Below, in pieces: positions 60,553 through 64,000 of a DNA stretch of 64,000 nucleotides. Numbering within the stretch: the stretch's first letter is position 1; each line of letters opens with the position of its first letter. The position numbers and the translations under genes were made by a program. Source of the stretch: Undaria pinnatifida (lineage: Eukaryota > Sar > Phaeophyceae > Laminariales > Alariaceae); contig JABAKD010000002.1 in NCBI GenBank assembly GCA_012845835.1, positions 25,028,518-25,092,517 on the forward strand, read 5' to 3'. Below the pieces are notes generated by a model, which had not been told where the DNA came from, searched no databases, and saw only the letters and a program-made list of their open reading frames with translations.

Positions 60553-62189
60553 GGTTTGTAGACATGCCTAGCAGACGATGATGTTTATGGCATGAGTTAG
60601 AGTCTTGCCGTTTTTTTGGCAAACGGTATTTTCCGCTGATGATGACCGACAGGAAGTCTCGGCACTTAGTACCGTAGCCCTTGACTGCCTCCTGGACGCT
60701 TGGTTGGGGTGGCGTGGCGGGATGCGGCAACTCTGCGAGGGCGCCGTCCCCCCACATCAAGCAAAAGAATTACCTACCAAATTAGATGAACGAATGTTGA
60801 CTTTATTACCTATTATATCAAAGTGGATCAATGAACGTTGCCCATCAAAGTAGATCAATGAACGTTGTTGTTACCTACCAGGTATCAAATTACACCAGAG
60901 CATGTTGCTGAATTATGTTGTCTCCATCACGGCCCGGTGATTCCACGTAGACTTTTTTCACGTCGATTTTTTTGCGTTCATACCGCGCACAGGAATGCGC
61001 GCCGCGCCTTTGCGCAGCGGAATTAATCTGTTTTTTCGGCGTTTAAGTAGCGCCATGGAAAGAATGATCAGCACAACTTGCTCGTGGAGGTCCCGATCAA
61101 AAACTGAACGCATGCGTGCGCGTCAGGTTATTACTTCGTATGACATCATACATAATGTAGCTCGTTGAGACTGTTGATCGGCTGTGTACTACTGCACCGG
61201 GGTAAGTGCAAGTTTCGTTCCATTAGGCTCGTTTGGGCGGTGTACGCACAGCGAGAGAGCTGTTGTGACCAACCCTCGACGTTGGCCGCAGCCCGCAGGA
61301 GATACCGGTGGGTTGCGCAAATATAATCGACTTATTTTCTGACGCGTGCTGGGATAGGGGTATATAGCGGGGGGGGTTTGCCGAGAGTTCTGGATGAGTC
61401 TCCCCAGCCTAGGAAGCTACCGTAACATGGTAAAGCCAACCAATGATATCGTTGGAATGGCTTGTGCTTTGCGTTCCATACTTGTTAACATAGTCGTTGG
61501 ATTATCCGTCGCGGTGTGCCTTTCGCTTTTCTCGGTTTCAGTGGACGGGCGAGGTGAAGATCTCCGCACATTAACGGCCCCGTTACCGCAACATTAACGA
61601 CCCTGTTATGAGCCGCAGAAAGTTAGAGCCCCCTCTCTTTGCAGAGGCCATGTAGAGAAACTTATAGATAAGATAATGCACGACATAATTTTTTGTCGTG
61701 TAACGGCGTGTCGTTCCAGTATTACGATAAGGGATATAGGTTAAAACACCCTTAAACCGAACACTTAACCCTAACCCAAATCTCGGGCAGACCTGTATGG
61801 AAGTTGCCCGGAAAAAATCCGGCATGGAAAATATTTTCGGTAAAAAATGTACTACCGGGTATATTATAATCGTACCAGGTACGTTTTTCTCGCCAGTTCC
61901 ATATTAAGTACGATGCGCTTTTTACTGGGGCCCCGCGTATTTTACTGGGAGCGAGCAAAAGCTAGGTGCTACCCCTATATCATAGCATGTGCCTTGACAA
62001 GTACCGAGGGTTGAGCTCATCGTTCTGAACCGCTCAAGATGAACAAGACTCCAAAATCCAAATTGATCATGCTACTCCAAAAGATCAACGTTGCGCGGCA
62101 CGACAACCGACAGCCTTTGATCTGTGCTACAGGCCCTGTATCTAAAGGAAAAGCCCGACAATAACTTTATCGAAGCACTCGAGGGGGAA
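60553..62189. other. No gene seen
   Basis: Short frames only. 60838-60870 repeats the sentence ATCAATGAACGTTG twice within 40 bases. Confidence 0.4.
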
Positions 62190-62520
62190 ACGATACATTA
62201 TGAAAATATGAATGCACTCCAGCTGTGAGATAAGAATTTTCGTCGAAACTCATCTTTGCAAGCTGTGTGATACTCCGCTCGCGCGTATTACTGGGTGTGT
62301 GTCCTCATTAAGGATATAGGTTGGCGACTCCCCTTGGAACTACAGTGTAGCTTGTACCAGAGGGTCAACAGGGTGATGTTAACCAGTCTGTGCGCCTTAA
62401 GTATAAAACCCGCTTTTGAGGGGGACAAAATATGACGGCTGTGGAAGGAATGCATCAGTTTATCATGTTTATCATGTATATCCTGTGAGTCGTATAACCG
62501 GTGAGGGGAGGGCGGGTTTT
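62190..62520 (-). repeat. Dispersed repeat R1a, uninterrupted copy
   Basis: This is the reference copy for the family: GCACTCCAGCTGTGAGATAA, ACTCATCTTTGCAAGCTGTG, TACTGGGTGTGTGTCCTCAT, AGGGTCAACAGGGTGATG, TATAAAACCCGCTTTTGAGG, then GTATAACCGGTGAGGGG. It runs into a G-rich tract (62520-62555). No coding capacity. Confidence 0.7.
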
Positions 62521-62570
62521 TAAGGAGGGGGAGCGGGGGGCGGGGGGGGGGCGGGGCGTACTCATTTGTT

Positions 62571-63194
62571 GCTTGCCTTGGTCATTTGACCATTGACCAC
62601 GCATCCCTTTCGAGACGGAGCACCGTTCCTACTCCTAATAGAGACACCTCCAACATTTGGGCGCTCATTACGCTTCTTCCATATATTACATATTAATAGA
62701 AACTGTTTGCTTATCCTATCCCCGTCCTGTTTCTTTCGCCGTCTGCGGCCACCATCTATCTCCTAGGATATCGATCGTTTCCTCGCTACTTTCTAGTCTA
62801 CCGAACTCTTCCATATCGACATACGTATCATTTTCTCATCTCCTTCTCGAACGCATCCCGTTCCTCCTTGTGTATTTTACATTCTCCTTCTATGTGAGCC
62901 CTACTTCTATTGTTGTGCCACGGGGTACATATTTGGAGCCATGTCCTCCTCCCGACTACTGGTATATCTCTTTCTTCTTTCTGGTAGGTCCAGGTCCCCG
63001 ACACAAAATCGCAGGTTTAGCTTTTTCGCGCAGTCCATTGAGCCGTGCAGATACGTTTTCATTCCAATATCTTCCCTCAACCCCCCGTATATCTCAAAGT
63101 GCTTCTCCTCTGTCACCTTATTTCTTAGCGCTAGCTTTTCCCTTTCTTCTATTCTTTCTTTTGCTTCTGTCTTGTACAGGACAAACTTCTCCAT
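62571..63194 (-). mobile_element. 3' end of a decayed LINE (non-LTR retrotransposon)
   Basis: The minus strand encodes a 95-residue frame (62907-63194: KLALRNKVTEEKHFEIYGGL, LNLRFCVGDLDLPERRKRY) that is basic and charged like real coding sequence. Beyond its stop, the recognisable tail continues in shifting frames: DMEEFGRLESSEETIDILGD, RWWPQTAK, ICNIWKKRNERPNVGGVSIR, NGAPSRKGCVVNGQMTKAS. This looks like the C-terminal end of a LINE reverse transcriptase polyprotein that I associate with brown-algal genomes. At least three frame breaks; not functional. Confidence 0.6.
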
Positions 63195-63869
63195 AGACAG
63201 TACCTATTCTTGGTATCCCTCTAAATGCTTCCATATTATCTCGCCGACGTTATCCCATCTTATTCTAGCTCGCCCTCTTTTGTGAGGGCGGGAGGGGGGG
63301 GGGGGTCCAACAGTTTTAGGTCGCATAGATGAATAGGAGATTAATGTGCGCGTGGCGCTAGGTCTAGGCGATGGTGGGGGTGGTGGGGAAGGAGGGGGCG
63401 GGGGGAAAGGTTCATTTGAACGTGAATAGACCATATAATAAATGAATTGGAGCTGCCGCATGGATGGGACAGCTGTCATACCAGGTTATACTGAAGCTAT
63501 AGTGCGGGACAAGCCCTTTTCTCCTGTAAGAAATTTAGCCTAAACCCAATACGTGACGTCTCAGAATATCTCGGAGGTTTTATCAGAAGGCACAGGTGCT
63601 GTATGTATCCGTTCAAGAGATGGAAATGATGACGACGTATCTCACATTATTATTACTATTACATGGTAGCTCGTTTCCTTGGAATCCACCCCGTGGTTCA
63701 GGGGGAGCACGACAGGCACAAAGAGAACGAAGCAAAGACACCAGACCATTAATAATTACAACACAAACTCTCCTACAAGCCTCATACTAGATCGGATACA
63801 AAATCAAGCCGAAGGGTTGAGAGTTCCGTACGATTAGAATAAAAACGCCATTTTGTTTTAGGGCTTGTC

Positions 63870-64000
63870 TCGCGTCATGACCCGACGCGCGGGTCGGGTT
63901 GTTTCTAGGAGGTTTTCAAAATCTCGTGGGTCGGGTCCAGTCGAATAATCAGGACAGGAGGTGTTCGAAATCCCACTGGTCGGGTCGGGTCGGGCTGGGA
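63870..64000 (-). repeat. CGGGT-rich dispersed repeat H, copy 2, cut by the window end
   Basis: CATGACCCGACGCGCGGGTC, TAGGAGGTTTTCAAAATCTC, CAGGAGGTGTTCGAAATCCC, then GGTCGGGTCGGGTCGGG. Matches 37672-37830 on the other strand. Confidence 0.6.

Noticed and set aside
62657-63196. 179-residue plus-strand hydrophobic frame
   Set aside because: Antisense to the LINE remnant. Its Ser/Leu/Phe richness reflects the complement of Lys/Glu codons.
1-64000. CRISPR array, operons or a prokaryotic defence system
   Set aside because: No regular repeat-spacer pattern; all supported genes are intron-rich nuclear genes with eukaryotic targeting leaders.

Overview
This is a piece of a eukaryotic nuclear genome. 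It has four protein genes, all broken by many spliceosomal introns. Exons join in phase across GT-AG boundaries (one boundary is GC-AG), and introns reach 4.2 kb. The space between is packed with simple repeats and short dispersed repeats. No tRNA, rRNA or CRISPR array was found. Long repeat-filled introns, two proteins with mitochondrial leaders, a DUF2993 protein of the kind found in plastid-bearing lineages, and a decayed LINE tail that I associate with brown-algal genomes all suggest a stramenopile, most likely a brown alga. That placement is inference.

Layout. 1-16634: no gene I can support; repeats, including a pogo-like element (13610-15651) that split an older repeat. 16635-23365 (+): an ISCA2-type mitochondrial iron-sulfur assembly protein, four exons, 238 residues. 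23366-25263: convergent intergenic region with two short inverted-repeat elements. 25264-29685 (-): a PP2C-family protein phosphatase, six exons, 796 residues, with a 430-residue N-terminal extension. 29686-30520: shared divergent promoter region. 30521-42506 (+): GFM2, the mitochondrial ribosome-recycling elongation factor G2, twelve exons, 846 residues. 42507-48730: intergenic, with a tRNA-derived SINE, an A-tailed repeat and an unassigned possible leader exon. 48731-59309 (+): a DUF2993 (LmeA-like lipid-binding) protein, six exons, about 627 residues, with a signal peptide. 59310-64000: 3' flank with 5'-truncated LINE tails and other repeats.

Two of the four genes (ISCA2 and GFM2) serve mitochondrial maintenance: Fe-S cluster maturation and ribosome recycling. 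The DUF2993 protein probably enters the secretory route, perhaps on the way to the plastid. I see no operon-like link, and no sign that these genes form a new system. The unusual material lies in lineage-specific insertions inside conserved proteins (acidic in ISCA2, Gly/Arg-rich in GFM2), a GC-AG intron, nested mobile elements with readable insertion history, and a strikingly frequent 8-mer, TACCAGGT. Gene models were built by eye from reading frames, splice dinucleotides, phase and family motifs; no alignment was run.
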